Shown: positions 18,553-27,760, counted from the first letter of the stretch. The stretch: DNA of 64,000 nucleotides from Falsiphaeobacter marinintestinus (GCF_007923355.1 NZ_VOGO01000014.1:29743-93742), one strand, 5' to 3'. Notes: generated from the sequence alone by a model not told the origin. Numbers and translations: made by a program.

Positions 18553-19238
18553 CAGGCACCTGCAAGATCAGGGATTGTTGTGAGGTCAGACAGGACATGG
18601 GCCGGAGTCCACGGCAAACGGTCAAGCGGTTCACCCGCGCGATTCACCCAGGCGGTTTGAAACCCGTACCCGGTGGCGCATCCAGCGTCCCACCCATTGG
18701 ACGACACGAACAGAACTTCGTCCGTGGCGCAGTGGAACCGCTGCCCGACAAGGTCATAGACCCGCGCATCGGGCTTGAAGACCCCGACGCTTTCCACCGA
18801 CAGCACATCATCCAGCACATCGCCAACCCCGGCCGATTGCACAGCCCCGTCCAGCATGGCGGGCGACCCGTTCGACAGGATTGCGGTGTTGTACCCGGCA
18901 GCCTTCAGCGCAGTCAGCATTGCAGGCACCTCAGGGTAAGCTGCCAGTTCCCAATAGAGATCCAGCAGACGCTGGCGCAGGGCAGCATCCCCATCCAGAC
19001 CGGTCGACTCAAGCGCCCAGTCCAGACCGTTTTGGGTGACGTCCCAGAAATCGGCATGGGCATCGACCACTGCGCGCAGCCATGTGTATTGCAATTGCTT
19101 CAGCCGCCACTGTGTCGCGACATCCATCCACTTGTCTTTCAGCGCTGGAAACGCGGGTTCGCCAGCGGCTTGCCGGGCAGCGGCAGTGACGTCGAACAGC
19201 GTGCCATACGCATCAAATACGCAAGTCGTGATTGCCAT
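18552..19238 (-). CDS. Haloacid dehalogenase, type II (HAD superfamily)
   Basis: A 228-residue enzyme with the HAD nucleophile in FDAYGTLFD, a second motif AILSNGSPAML, Lys in GVFKPDARVY and the SSNGWDAGCATGYGF segment typical of L-2-haloacid dehalogenases, which hydrolyse 2-haloalkanoates. ATG 19238 is preceded by AGGAGG at ideal distance, so the longer upstream frame is rejected. It heads the three-gene operon with the hydrolase and dehydratase-like genes. Confidence 0.87.
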   Translation of the reverse strand: MAITTCVFDAYGTLFDVTAAARQAAGEPAFPALKDKWMDVATQWRLKQLQYTWLRAVVDAHADFWDVTQNGLDWALESTGLDGDAALRQRLLDLYWELAAYPEVPAMLTALKAAGYNTAILSNGSPAMLDGAVQSAGVGDVLDDVLSVESVGVFKPDARVYDLVGQRFHCATDEVLFVSSNGWDAGCATGYGFQTAWVNRAGEPLDRLPWTPAHVLSDLTTIPDLAGA

Positions 19239-19389
19239 GGGATCCTCCTGAATTCGGGGCACAGTTGCACAAGGTGTGACGGGGGGGAAGGGGACATGCA
19301 TCGGCGGTCTGGCCAACACCGGGTTTACATCGTCGTCAGGGGCTCTAGGGTGCGCCGCTCAACTTTGTACAAAACGGAACGGAGCCTTT

Positions 19390-19821
19390 ATGACCCAGGT
19401 ACAAAACGGCGATAACGTGCATCTGCACTATACAGGCACGCTGCGCGACGGCACGACATTCGATTCTTCCGACGGGCGTGATCCGCTTGCGTTTGAGGTC
19501 GGCTCGGGCCAGATTATCCCGGGTCTCGACACCGCAATCCCCGGCATGGTTGTTGGCGATAAGAAGACCGTCGAAGTTGCCTGTACCGACGCCTATGGCC
19601 CGATCAACCCCGAAGCGCGTCAGGCGATTCCGCGCGAAGGTATCCCCGACGACATCCCGCTCGAACTCGGCACGCAACTGCAGATGCAAGGCCCCGACGG
19701 TCAGGTGCTTCCGGTTGTGATTGTCGAAGTCGACGAGGCAACCGTGACGCTGGATGCCAATCATCCGTTGGCCGGGCAGGACCTGTTCTTCGCCATAGAG
19801 CTGGTTGCAATTAACCCCTAA
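19390..19821 (+). CDS. FKBP-type peptidyl-prolyl isomerase, SlyD-like
   Basis: A 143-residue cytoplasmic isomerase. The FKBP core begins VHLHYTGTLRDGTTFDSS and continues LAFEVGSGQIIPGLDTAIPGM; a flap/IF insert (VACTDAYGPINPEARQAIPREGIP) is followed by VTLDANHPLAGQDLFFAIELV, the layout of SlyD. It lacks the His-rich metal-binding tail of E. coli SlyD. The start is ATG 19390, preceded by GGAG. It assists folding at prolyl bonds. Confidence 0.9.
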   Translation: MTQVQNGDNVHLHYTGTLRDGTTFDSSDGRDPLAFEVGSGQIIPGLDTAIPGMVVGDKKTVEVACTDAYGPINPEARQAIPREGIPDDIPLELGTQLQMQGPDGQVLPVVIVEVDEATVTLDANHPLAGQDLFFAIELVAINP

Positions 19822-19878
19822 GACATTGAATATGCTTTGAAATCGGCTTGTCTTGCAGGTGGTCTGCGGGACATGCCC

Positions 19879-20202
19879 TCAGCCCGGTATATCTCCGGCA
19901 GCGCGTCGCACCGGGATGCGGCTGGTCGGCATATAGCGCACGGCAGGCTTGCCGCCGGTGGCTTCCGGCGCAGCGACTGGATCCTGTTCGGAGGATGCGG
20001 CAGTCTCTTCCCCGGACAGGCGCTCACCCAGACTTGTCGCCATCGCTTCGACCTGAGCGGCCACGCGCGGATCGGACAACAAGACCGCCGACATCATCGA
20101 GCCGAGCAGGCCAAAACAGACAAGGATCACGAAACGCAACCGCCGCTTGCGGCGGTTCGCGTGGATCATTGCTTCTCGAAGTTGGGTGTCATCATATGCC
20201 AT
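19879..20202 (-). CDS. Small single-pass membrane protein, unknown function
   Basis: A 107-residue protein: a short basic N-terminus (HANRRKRRLR), one hydrophobic helix (FVILVCFGLLGSMMSAVLL, about residues 23-42), then an acidic, Pro-rich tail. I do not recognise a family. ATG 20202 is chosen as the most conservative start. It lies just downstream of fabI on the same strand and could be the last gene of that operon. Composition fits the surrounding genes. Confidence 0.55.
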   Translation of the reverse strand: MAYDDTQLREAMIHANRRKRRLRFVILVCFGLLGSMMSAVLLSDPRVAAQVEAMATSLGERLSGEETAASSEQDPVAAPEATGGKPAVRYMPTSRIPVRRAAGDIPG

Positions 20203-20265
20203 GATGCAAACTTGCCCCACAACTGTGGCGTGTGCAGGGCAAGTCTGTGAAAACTTGACGATAAC

Positions 20266-21057
20266 TTACAGGTTTTCCTGCTTGGGCATGCCCAGAACGT
20301 GATACCCGCCATCGACTCGGATGATTTCGCCCGATGTGAAGGCGCCTGCATCCGACGCCAGATAAACAGCGGTTCCACCAACGGCTTCCAGTGTCGCATT
20401 GCTGCCCAAAGGCGTGTTCTGATCGGTGAACTTGTACGTCTTGCGCGCCCCGCCGATGGCCGCCCCGGCTAGTGTTTTCATCGGACCGGGCGAGATCGCG
20501 TTGACCCGAATCCCATCCGGACCCAGATCGGCAGCCAGATACCGCGTCGCCGATTCCAGCGCGGCCTTGGCAACGCCCATGACGTTGTAATTGGGCACAA
20601 CCCGGTTCGACCCCTGATAGGTCATGGTCATCAGCGTTCCGCCATTTTCTTTCATCATCGGATAGGCGCGGCGCGCGACGTCGATGAAGGAAAAGGCACT
20701 GATATCCATCGAGTTTTTGAAGTTCGCCCGCGAGGTATCAAGGATACGACCCGTCAGTTCGGATTTGTCCGAAAAAGCGATGGCGTGGACCAGAAAATCG
20801 ATGGTTGGCCAACGTTTCTGCAGCTCGCCAAAACCCACGTCCAGAGACGCATCGTCGGTCACATCCATGTCCACCATGAAGTCGGATCCGACTGATTCCG
20901 CCAACGGTTTCAGGCGCTTGCCGAAGGCTTCGCCCTGATAGGAAAAGGCCAGTTCGGCCCCGGCTTCGTGCATGGCCTTGGCGATGCCCCACGCGATGGA
21001 GCGATCATTGGCGACACCCATGATCAGCCCGCGTTTGCCTTTGAGAAGGTCTGACAT
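20266..21057 (-). CDS. fabI: Enoyl-ACP reductase (NADH)
   Basis: A 263-residue short-chain-dehydrogenase-type reductase. The FabI cofactor motif GKRGLIMGVANDRSIAWGIA and the catalytic pattern Y-x6-K (PNYNVMGVAKAALE) are present. It catalyses the last step of each fatty-acid elongation round. ATG 21057 gives the canonical MSDLLKGKRG start; an ATG at 21066 overlapping the fabB stop is also possible. It follows fabB, with overlapping or near-overlapping ends, in the fabA-fabB-fabI operon. Confidence 0.95.
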   Translation of the reverse strand: MSDLLKGKRGLIMGVANDRSIAWGIAKAMHEAGAELAFSYQGEAFGKRLKPLAESVGSDFMVDMDVTDDASLDVGFGELQKRWPTIDFLVHAIAFSDKSELTGRILDTSRANFKNSMDISAFSFIDVARRAYPMMKENGGTLMTMTYQGSNRVVPNYNVMGVAKAALESATRYLAADLGPDGIRVNAISPGPMKTLAGAAIGGARKTYKFTDQNTPLGSNATLEAVGGTAVYLASDAGAFTSGEIIRVDGGYHVLGMPKQENL

Positions 21058-21065
21058 CTTGTGCA

Positions 21066-22295
21066 TTACCCGTTGTATTTGGAAAGGATCATGGATCCGT
21101 TGGTGCCACCAAAGCCGAAGCTGTTGGTCATGACGCTGTCGAGACCGGCATTCAGCACGGTTTCGGTCGCGATCTCGGCCGGATCCAGTTCAGGGTCCAG
21201 CGTGTCCACATTAATCGATGGCGTGATGAAATCATTGTCCAGCATCAGCAGGCAAAAGATCGCCTCCAACGCGCCTGCTGCCCCTTGGGCGTGACCTGTC
21301 ATCGATTTGGTCGAACTGATCGGCGGGGTAGTGCCCTGACCGAACACCCGGCGCACCGCTTCAACTTCGCCTACATCGCCGACCGGTGTCGAGGTGCCAT
21401 GCGCGTTGATATAGCTGACCTTGCGGCCTTCGGGCAGGGTCGACAGGGCAAGACGCATCGCGCGTTCACCGCCTTCGCCTGATGGGGCGACCATGTCGTG
21501 ACCGTCCGATGTTGCGGCATATCCCGTGACTTCGGCATAGATCTTGGCTCCACGCGCCTTGGCGTGTTCCAGTTCTTCCAGAACAACGATGCCACCGCCG
21601 CCCGAAATCACGAACCCGTCGCGATCCGCGTCAAATGCGCGGCTGGCCTTGGTTGGATCATCGTTGAACTTGGAAGACATCGCGCCCATCGCGTCGAACA
21701 GACAGGATAGCGTCCAGTCAAGCTCTTCGCCGCCGCCAGCAAACATCACATCCTGCTTGCCCATCATGATCTGCTCGGCCGCATTGCCGATGCAATGCAG
21801 CGAGGTCGAACAGGCCGAGGTGATCGAATAGTTGATGCCCTTGATCTTGAACGCGGTCGACAGGTTGGCCGACACGGTCGAACACATCGCCTTGGGTACC
21901 GCAAAGGGACCGATCCGCTTGGTTGCGCCGGTTTTCAGCACCGTCTGATGCGCCGCCAGCATGGCACTGGTCGACGGCCCGCCCGATCCGGCCACCAGCC
22001 CGGTGCGGGGGTTCACCACGTCGCTTTCCTCAAGCCCGGAATCAGCAATCGCCTGCTGCATCGCGATATGCGCATAAGCGGCGCCCGGTCCCATGAACCG
22101 CAGCGTGCGTTTTTCGACGTGATCTTTCACATCGATATTCAGCGTGCCTGCGATCTGGCTGCGAAAGCCGTGTTCGACCATCTCGGCACTGGCCTCAATT
22201 CCGGACGTTCCGGACTTCAGCGATGCAAGAACCTCTTCCGCGGTGTTGCCAATCGAGGAAACGACTCCCAGACCGGTGACGACGACTCGCCTCAT
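21066..22295 (-). CDS. fabB: 3-oxoacyl-ACP synthase I
   Basis: A 409-residue thiolase-fold condensing enzyme. The active-site Cys is in TSACSTSLHC and the two His in NAHGTSTPVGD and GHAQGAAGA, with K in STKSMTGHA. Association with fabA identifies it as the FabB type that elongates the cis-unsaturated intermediate. The gene lies 24 bases downstream of fabA. Confidence 0.95.
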   Translation of the reverse strand: MRRVVVTGLGVVSSIGNTAEEVLASLKSGTSGIEASAEMVEHGFRSQIAGTLNIDVKDHVEKRTLRFMGPGAAYAHIAMQQAIADSGLEESDVVNPRTGLVAGSGGPSTSAMLAAHQTVLKTGATKRIGPFAVPKAMCSTVSANLSTAFKIKGINYSITSACSTSLHCIGNAAEQIMMGKQDVMFAGGGEELDWTLSCLFDAMGAMSSKFNDDPTKASRAFDADRDGFVISGGGGIVVLEELEHAKARGAKIYAEVTGYAATSDGHDMVAPSGEGGERAMRLALSTLPEGRKVSYINAHGTSTPVGDVGEVEAVRRVFGQGTTPPISSTKSMTGHAQGAAGALEAIFCLLMLDNDFITPSINVDTLDPELDPAEIATETVLNAGLDSVMTNSFGFGGTNGSMILSKYNG

Positions 22296-22319
22296 GGCGC
22301 TCTCCTAAATAATCAGCGG

Positions 22320-22829
22320 TCAGCCTTCGCTGAGCACAACTCTCATGTCCTTGACTTCGTAGATAACGTCGCCATCAGCTTCTACAATGCCGTCCGCGAC
22401 ACCCATGGTCAGACGGCGTGTCTGCATCGCTTTCCTGAAATCAATTTTGTAGGTCAGCATCTTACGGTCAGGCCGCACCATGCCCTTCAGTTTGACTTCC
22501 CCCACACCCACGGCCATGCCGCGCCCGGGCCATCCGCGCCAACCCAGGTTGAAACCGGTCAGCTGCCACAGCCCATCCAGACCAAGGCAGCCGGGCATGA
22601 TCGGGTTGCCGGGAAAATGACATTCAAAGAACCACAGGTCGGGTGTGATATCGAATTCAGCGCGGATATGGCCTTTGCCATGGGCTCCGCCATCTGCGCT
22701 CACCTCGGTGATGCGGTCCATCATCAGCATGGGTGGGGCCGGCAACTGCGCATTCCCCGGGCCGAACAGATCCCCCTGTGCGCACTTCAGCAGTGCCTCT
22801 TTGTCAAAGCTGCTGGGATATTGAGCCAT
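22320..22829 (-). CDS. fabA: 3-hydroxydecanoyl-ACP dehydratase/isomerase
   Basis: A 169-residue hot-dog-fold enzyme. The FabA signature [20 protein letters not shown] is present, with catalytic His in the HFPGNP motif and an Asp in [10 protein letters not shown]. It dehydrates 3-hydroxydecanoyl-ACP and isomerises the product to the cis-3 form, committing carbon to unsaturated fatty acids. It is the first gene of fabABI and is divergent from irr across 188 bases. Confidence 0.96.
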   Translation of the reverse strand: MAQYPSSFDKEALLKCAQGDLFGPGNAQLPAPPMLMMDRITEVSADGGAHGKGHIRAEFDITPDLWFFECHFPGNPIMPGCLGLDGLWQLTGFNLGWRGWPGRGMAVGVGEVKLKGMVRPDRKMLTYKIDFRKAMQTRRLTMGVADGIVEADGDVIYEVKDMRVVLSEG

Positions 22830-22953
22830 GCTGCCGCATCTCCTGCTTATCGAAACCTTTGTTACTGGGCGGGTCTATCATCGGCCCGCCGGGTCCTGCA
22901 AGGGCAGCGCGTTTGCGGGTGCATCCGCGCAACAGGTTCGCGTGCGCATGAAA

Positions 22954-22992
22954 TTCAATTGAAATTACCACTCTGAGCGCTTTATATATAAC
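22954..22992 (+). promoter_or_regulatory. Putative irr promoter with overlapping palindrome
   Basis: TTGAAA (22959-22964) and TATATA (22983-22988), spaced by 18 bases, form a plausible sigma-70 promoter 30 bases before irr. A perfect 10-bp palindrome, TTCAATTGAA (22954-22963), overlaps the -35 element, so a dimeric repressor could bind there. Assignment is by eye only. Confidence 0.5.
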
Positions 22993-23017
22993 CTAGCGAG
23001 CCAAGCGGGATACGCGA

Positions 23018-23437
23018 ATGAAACCTGACACCACAAAAAACGCCTCGGATTGGCTGGCCCGCGCCGGTTTGCGCCCGACTCGCCAGCGTGTGTCGCTTGC
23101 TGAACTGCTGGTCGGGGACGGTAAGCATCGGCACGTCACAGCTGAAAGTCTGTTTGACGCAGCCAAGGATCGGGGCGCTGCGGTGTCGCTGGCCACTGTG
23201 TACAACACATTACGCGCGTTCTGTGATGCCGGGGTGCTGCAAGAGATCACTGTTGACGGCACCAAAAGCTATTTCGATACGAATACGCATGACCACCCGC
23301 ATTTCTATTGGGAAGGTGCCGGTCGTGTCAGCGATGCGCCCTCCGAAGAACTGGTGATCAACCGCTTGCCCGAGGCCCCCGAAGGCATGGAGATCGCGTC
23401 GGTCGACGTTGTGATCCGTCTACGCCCCAAGGCTTGA
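23018..23437 (+). CDS. irr: Iron response regulator, Fur superfamily
   Basis: A 139-residue Fur-type regulator. The winged helix carries GLRPTRQRVSLAELL and SLATVYNTLRAFCDAGVL; the His-rich NTHDHPHFYWEG segment is the HxH haem/metal region of Irr proteins. There is no N-terminal Cys-Pro haem motif, so regulation by haem would use the HxH site. Irr represses or activates iron-related genes under iron limitation in alphaproteobacteria. Location next to fabA is typical of Rhodobacteraceae. Confidence 0.9.
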   Translation: MKPDTTKNASDWLARAGLRPTRQRVSLAELLVGDGKHRHVTAESLFDAAKDRGAAVSLATVYNTLRAFCDAGVLQEITVDGTKSYFDTNTHDHPHFYWEGAGRVSDAPSEELVINRLPEAPEGMEIASVDVVIRLRPKA

Positions 23438-23494
23438 CCTTGCGCACGCAAGTCTGATTGTGTCCGCCCGGTAGACCGGCGCGGGAGCATGACG

Positions 23495-24286
23495 ATGACC
23501 AATCCACTGATTTCATCCAGCGACATCGAAACCTATCAGCGTGATGGCGTTGTGCTGGTGCGTGGACTGTTCGCGCACCATGTCGAGGCCTTGCGCCGTG
23601 GCATCGAACGCAACATGGCCGATCCCGGGCCTTATGCCTCGGAAAACCAGAAAAGCGGGGAAACCGGGCGTTTCTTTGACGATTATTGCAACTGGACCCG
23701 GATTCCAGAGTTTCAGGAGGTCGTGCATGATCCGGACGTGGCCGACGTTGCGGGCGATCTGATGCGCTCGGACCGGGTTCAGATGTTCCACGACCATGTG
23801 CTGGTCAAGGAACCCGGAACCTCGATGGCGACGCCCTGGCATCAGGACGGGCCGTATTACTTTGTCGAGGGGCAGCAAAACGTCAGCTTCTGGTCGCCTC
23901 TGGACCCGGTACGCGAGGCAACGTTGCGCTGTGTGGCGGGGTCTCACCGTTGGGAAAAAGAAGTGCTGCCGACCCGCTGGGTCAGCGAAGAGGGGTTCTT
24001 TCCGGATGAAGGCCAATACATGGCGATCCCCGATCCGGACAAAGAAGGTCTGCGCGTTGTCGAGTTCGACATGGAACCCGGCGATGCCTTGGCGTTCAAT
24101 TTTCGCACACTGCACGGCGCGCGCGGTAACACGTCAGACGCCCGCCGCCGCGCGTTTTCGCTGCGGTTGATCGGGGATGACGCGCGCTATGTTGAACGGC
24201 CGGGGCGCACGTCGCCGCCGTTTCCTGACCATGACATGGCGGCCGGGCAAATGCTGCGCGAAGACTGGTTTCCAGTCTTGCGGTAA
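23495..24286 (+). CDS. PhyH-family Fe(II)/2-oxoglutarate dioxygenase
   Basis: A 263-residue double-stranded beta-helix oxygenase. The iron triad is visible as HQDGPYYF (HxD) and the distal His in FRTLHGARGN, and R in RRRAFSLRL probably binds 2-oxoglutarate. It resembles phytanoyl-CoA dioxygenase family members that hydroxylate small molecules. The second of two close ATGs (23495) is preferred because GGGAG lies seven bases upstream; the first ATG (23489) is one base from that site. The substrate is unknown. Confidence 0.82.
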   Translation: MTNPLISSSDIETYQRDGVVLVRGLFAHHVEALRRGIERNMADPGPYASENQKSGETGRFFDDYCNWTRIPEFQEVVHDPDVADVAGDLMRSDRVQMFHDHVLVKEPGTSMATPWHQDGPYYFVEGQQNVSFWSPLDPVREATLRCVAGSHRWEKEVLPTRWVSEEGFFPDEGQYMAIPDPDKEGLRVVEFDMEPGDALAFNFRTLHGARGNTSDARRRAFSLRLIGDDARYVERPGRTSPPFPDHDMAAGQMLREDWFPVLR

Positions 24287-24306
24287 TGAAGGCCTTTAAC
24301 TGAGGC

Positions 24307-25176
24307 TTAAAACCACTGCCCCGGTTCCATCAATCCCAGATCCAGCAACTGGCGTGAATGCCACTCGAACGGGGTCGAGTTGTGCCAGCGGAACGTGTGG
24401 ATATCAAACGTTGATCCCGGATTGCGCTTTAGCGCCTTGGCGGTGCGGAACGAACAGATCGCCGCCGTCAGGTTGTGGTGCCAGGGGCAGGCATAGGTGT
24501 TGTATTCTTCGTCGTTGAACGTGTGATCGGCCCGTATTTTCAGCCCCGGCGCGGATTTGAACAGCGCAATACGGTCGATCTTGCGACTGGTGCTGGGGAT
24601 ATGTTCTTCATACCGCCAACGCAAACCGCCGAAGAAATTCAGCTGACGCTCTTTCGGGTGATTGTTGTTTTCCGGGTCGTTGCGGGCCAGAGCGTAATAT
24701 CCGGACCGGTCCAGATGCGCACTGTCCAGCGACACGGCGTCGGGGCATTTGTCCAGATCATCGGCGTACAGGTCGATCACGTAAGTCAGCATCGCGCTGC
24801 GCCGTTCTTCTGTATGAAAGGCCAGCATTTCGCCCACCGTGCGGCTTTCGCAGAAGGGATAGAACAGGTATTCGGCGTTGTAGCAGTAATAAAACCAGAT
24901 CCCCGGTGCGGCTTCGATCACCTGATTGATGGCATCGACGACGGCACCTTCGGGGCCGCAGTTGAACGGCACCCGGTGCACTTGTGCGGCGACGTCTTGG
25001 GGCAGGGCAAAGGCATCTGGCATCAGCGCCACGACGACCGGAAAACCGCAAGTCATGTAATGGCGCAGCGTTGTCGACACTTCGGTGTCGTCCTCGACAA
25101 AAACCAGCGCGACCGGCCCTTTGGCCAGCGCGTCGCTACCATGTTTCAGGAAATCGTTCAGTGAAGAATAGTCCAT
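24307..25176 (-). CDS. Conserved hypothetical protein, possibly glycosyltransferase-like
   Basis: A 289-residue soluble protein without signal or membrane segments. The N-terminus (ALVFVEDDTEVSTTLRHYMTCGFPVVVALMPD) has the strand-helix-strand look of a Rossmann-like or GT-A fold, and the middle holds APGIWFYYCYNAEYLFYPF and the C-terminus many His/Trp (CPWHHNLTAAICSFRTAKAL). I do not recognise an exact family; a family 2- or 92-like glycosyltransferase is possible but unproven. ATG 25176 is chosen over a longer frame. It is convergent with the dioxygenase gene. Confidence 0.65.
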   Translation of the reverse strand: MDYSSLNDFLKHGSDALAKGPVALVFVEDDTEVSTTLRHYMTCGFPVVVALMPDAFALPQDVAAQVHRVPFNCGPEGAVVDAINQVIEAAPGIWFYYCYNAEYLFYPFCESRTVGEMLAFHTEERRSAMLTYVIDLYADDLDKCPDAVSLDSAHLDRSGYYALARNDPENNNHPKERQLNFFGGLRWRYEEHIPSTSRKIDRIALFKSAPGLKIRADHTFNDEEYNTYACPWHHNLTAAICSFRTAKALKRNPGSTFDIHTFRWHNSTPFEWHSRQLLDLGLMEPGQWF

Positions 25177-25299
25177 GGCTTGCCTGCTGCACCGTGTTTC
25201 TGGCGTTTTGCCCCAAAGTCGGTTAATTGCGCGTGCATTGCAAGGCGTCGCCAAACACTCTAAAGCACGCTGCCGATCCCCAACCCGAAGGTTGATCCG

Positions 25300-26625
25300 A
25301 TGACTGCGCCCAAAAAGCTATTTATCAAGACCTATGGCTGCCAGATGAACGTCTATGACAGTGAACGCATGGCCGAGGCGCTGGGCGGGCAGGGGTATGT
25401 TGAAACCAAAACCGCAGATGATGCGGACATGATCCTGTTGAACACCTGCCATATCCGCGAAAAAGCGGCCGAAAAGGTCTATTCAGAACTTGGCCGGTTC
25501 AAGGGGCTGAAGGCCGAAAAACCGGATCTGAAGATCGGTGTTGCCGGCTGCGTTGCACAGGCCGAGGGCGAAGAAATCATGCGCCGCCAGCCTTTGGTCG
25601 ATCTGGTCGTCGGCCCGCAAAGCTATCATCGCCTGCCCGAGCTTGAGGCCAAAACGCGCACTGGTGAAAAGGCGCTGGATACCGATTTTCCGGAAGAAGA
25701 CAAATTCGAAAAGTTGAAGAGCCGCCCCAAGGCGAAACGCGGACCGACCGCGTTTCTGACCGTGCAGGAAGGCTGTGACAAGTTCTGCGCCTTCTGCGTC
25801 GTGCCCTATACGCGCGGGGCCGAGGTCAGCCGGCCCGTTGACCGGATTCTGACCGAGGCGCGCGATCTGGTTGAACGCGGTGTGCGGGAAATCACGCTGC
25901 TGGGTCAGAACGTCAACGCCTATCACGGGGCCGGAGCGGATGGCAGCGACTGGTCGCTGGCGCAACTGATTTGGGCCCTGGACAAGGTCGACGGGTTGGA
26001 ACGGATCCGCTTCACCACCTCGCACCCCAACGACATGACCGATGATCTGATCGAAGCGCACGGCGCATGCGCCAAACTGATGCCGTATCTGCATCTGCCG
26101 GTGCAGTCCGGGTCGGACAAGATTCTGAAACGCATGAACCGGTCGCACACGGCCGAAAGCTATCTGCGCGTGATCGAACGTATTCGCGCGGCCCGGCCTG
26201 ACATCCTGTTGTCGGGCGATTTCATTGTCGGATTCCCCGAAGAGACAGAAGCCGATTTCCAAGCCACTTTGGATTTGGTCGAAGAGGTTAACTATGGCTA
26301 TGCCTATTCGTTCAAGTATTCGACCCGCCCCGGCACCCCGGCGGCGGAACGGGCGCAGGTCGATGAGGCCGAATCGTCCGAGCGATTGCAGCGTCTGCAA
26401 GCCCTGATTACGCGCCAGCAGCGTGCCATTCAGGATGCTATGGTCGGACGGGACGTCAGCGTGTTGTTCGAAAAGCCGGGGCGCATCGATGGCCAAATGG
26501 TCGGCAAGTCCGATTATCTGCACTCGGTGCATGTCCGGGATGCGGGCAAGGAGATTGGCGAAATCGCCCGGGTCCGCATTGTCGAGTCGGTCACGAATTC
26601 ACTGGCCGGTGTAATTCTCAAGTGA
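25300..26625 (+). CDS. miaB: tRNA-2-methylthio-N6-dimethylallyladenosine synthase
   Basis: A 441-residue methylthiotransferase: UPF0004 N-terminal domain ([35 protein letters not shown] with three cluster Cys), a radical-SAM domain with CDKFCAFC and a C-terminal TRAM domain. It adds the 2-methylthio group to i6A37 in tRNA. It heads the region leading to phoH-ybeY-corC-lnt, as in many bacteria, but two envelope genes intervene here. Confidence 0.96.
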   Translation: MTAPKKLFIKTYGCQMNVYDSERMAEALGGQGYVETKTADDADMILLNTCHIREKAAEKVYSELGRFKGLKAEKPDLKIGVAGCVAQAEGEEIMRRQPLVDLVVGPQSYHRLPELEAKTRTGEKALDTDFPEEDKFEKLKSRPKAKRGPTAFLTVQEGCDKFCAFCVVPYTRGAEVSRPVDRILTEARDLVERGVREITLLGQNVNAYHGAGADGSDWSLAQLIWALDKVDGLERIRFTTSHPNDMTDDLIEAHGACAKLMPYLHLPVQSGSDKILKRMNRSHTAESYLRVIERIRAARPDILLSGDFIVGFPEETEADFQATLDLVEEVNYGYAYSFKYSTRPGTPAAERAQVDEAESSERLQRLQALITRQQRAIQDAMVGRDVSVLFEKPGRIDGQMVGKSDYLHSVHVRDAGKEIGEIARVRIVESVTNSLAGVILK

Positions 26626-26684
26626 GTCTCCACAACTGCGCCGTTCTACCAATGAGTGTGCGCAGGTGGTCCGGTCATTTCCAA

Positions 26685-26726
26685 AGTTGCGACAATCTGA
26701 CATTTTTTTAGTGAGTGTCGCAAACT
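26685..26726. repeat. Inverted repeat in the miaB-ompA gap
   Basis: AGTTGCGACA (26685-26694) pairs with TGTCGCAAACT (26716-26726) with one bulged A, around a loop holding seven T. It lies 60 bases after the miaB stop. It could be a regulator site for the envelope genes downstream; it is not a standard terminator since the T-run is in the loop. The rest of this 237-base gap holds a second hairpin, CCCACC/GGTGGG at 26806-26824. Confidence 0.35.
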
Positions 26727-26862
26727 GTGGCACAATATATGGTGGTTTTTTCTTCCCTAAACGCTGACATTTTAATAGTTTACTCTCATTATGAAGTGGG
26801 GGGCTCCCACCTGTTCCCGGTGGGCTGCTACTTTCGGGGGAACTGGGTAAAGGATAACGACG

Positions 26863-27435
26863 GTGATCGATTTCAAGATAAGACGCATGGCTGCTGTGCT
26901 GATGGCCGTTGCGGCATTGGTTTGGATGGCCGCAGAGCCTGCCTCGGCGCAGTCCAGTGGACAGAAGACAGTTATTGGAGAACGTTATGTTCCAACCATC
27001 TGGGTCGATCCGGACGGGTGCGAACATTGGGTTATGGATGATGGCGCCGAAGGCTACATGACGCCTCATGTACGCCGCGATGGCACCCCGGTCTGCCGCC
27101 GGGGGAGCTTGTGCGGTACGATGCCGACGGATCAGTTCTTTGCAACGGATCGGTATTCGATCAGTTCGGCTGGCAAAGAACGCCTGATGCAGTTTTTTCG
27201 CGAAACCAACGCACGTGGCTATATCATCACCGGGCATACCGACAGCCGGGCTTCGGACGCGTACAATCTGCGCCTGTCCGAAAATCGCGCGAATTCGGTG
27301 GCCAAGGTTGGCCGCTCCACTGGGGCAACAATCGTCGAGATTCGCGGCTATGGTGAACGGAACCCACGGGTGCCCAACACCAGTGCAGCCAACATGGCGC
27401 AGAATCGCCGTGTCGAAATCATCTGCGTGAACTGA
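26863..27435 (+). CDS. OmpA-family envelope protein with N-terminal WVDP module
   Basis: A 190-residue secreted protein. A signal peptide (MAAVLMAVAALVWMAAEPASA) is followed by a short module (residues 46-78, IWVDPDGCEHW...DDGAEGY...PVC) and a C-terminal OmpA peptidoglycan-binding domain (FFATDRYSISSAGKERL, GHTDSRASDAYNLRLSENRA, NMAQNRRVEI). The start is GTG 26863, with AAGGA eight bases before; ATG 26887 is the alternative. The same module occurs in the lipoprotein encoded 11 bases downstream, so the two probably act together at the outer membrane or periplasm (inference). Confidence 0.85.
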   Translation: MIDFKIRRMAAVLMAVAALVWMAAEPASAQSSGQKTVIGERYVPTIWVDPDGCEHWVMDDGAEGYMTPHVRRDGTPVCRRGSLCGTMPTDQFFATDRYSISSAGKERLMQFFRETNARGYIITGHTDSRASDAYNLRLSENRANSVAKVGRSTGATIVEIRGYGERNPRVPNTSAANMAQNRRVEIICVN

Positions 27436-27446
27436 GGAGACAGGAC

Positions 27447-27740
27447 ATGAAAATCGTCAAAGGTATTGTTCTCCTTGTCGCGATTGGCGGGCTTGCCGCT
27501 TGCGAGAAGTATGACAAGACTGTCGATCGTGGCATCGACAGCAAAGATCTGAGCACGCTCAAGGCGGGCATCTGGGTGGATCCGACGGGGTGTGACCACT
27601 GGATCATCGATGATGGTCTGGAAGGGTATCTGTCGCAGCGTCTGGATTCCAAAGGTAAGCCAGTGTGTTCGGGCGCTGCCCCTCCTGGCGTGGCCACCGG
27701 CCCGTTCAAGGAAGGATCGGGTATCGTCGACGCGATCTGA
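27447..27740 (+). CDS. Small lipoprotein with WVDP module
   Basis: A 97-residue lipoprotein precursor: signal helix IVKGIVLLVAIGG and lipobox LAAC, so Cys19 would be the acylated first residue. Residues 42-74 (IWVDPTGCDHWIIDDGLEGY...GKPVC) closely match residues 46-78 of the preceding OmpA-like protein, including both Cys and the invariant WVDP, HW, DDG, EGY and PVC positions. There is no other domain. A strong terminator follows, so the two genes form a closed transcription unit. Confidence 0.85.
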   Translation: MKIVKGIVLLVAIGGLAACEKYDKTVDRGIDSKDLSTLKAGIWVDPTGCDHWIIDDGLEGYLSQRLDSKGKPVCSGAAPPGVATGPFKEGSGIVDAI

Positions 27741-27760
27741 TTACAATCGGACCAAGAATT

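Noticed and set aside
26703..26726. Rho-independent terminator directly after miaB
   Set aside because: The T-run lies in the loop of the inverted repeat, not after the stem, so it does not fit terminator geometry.
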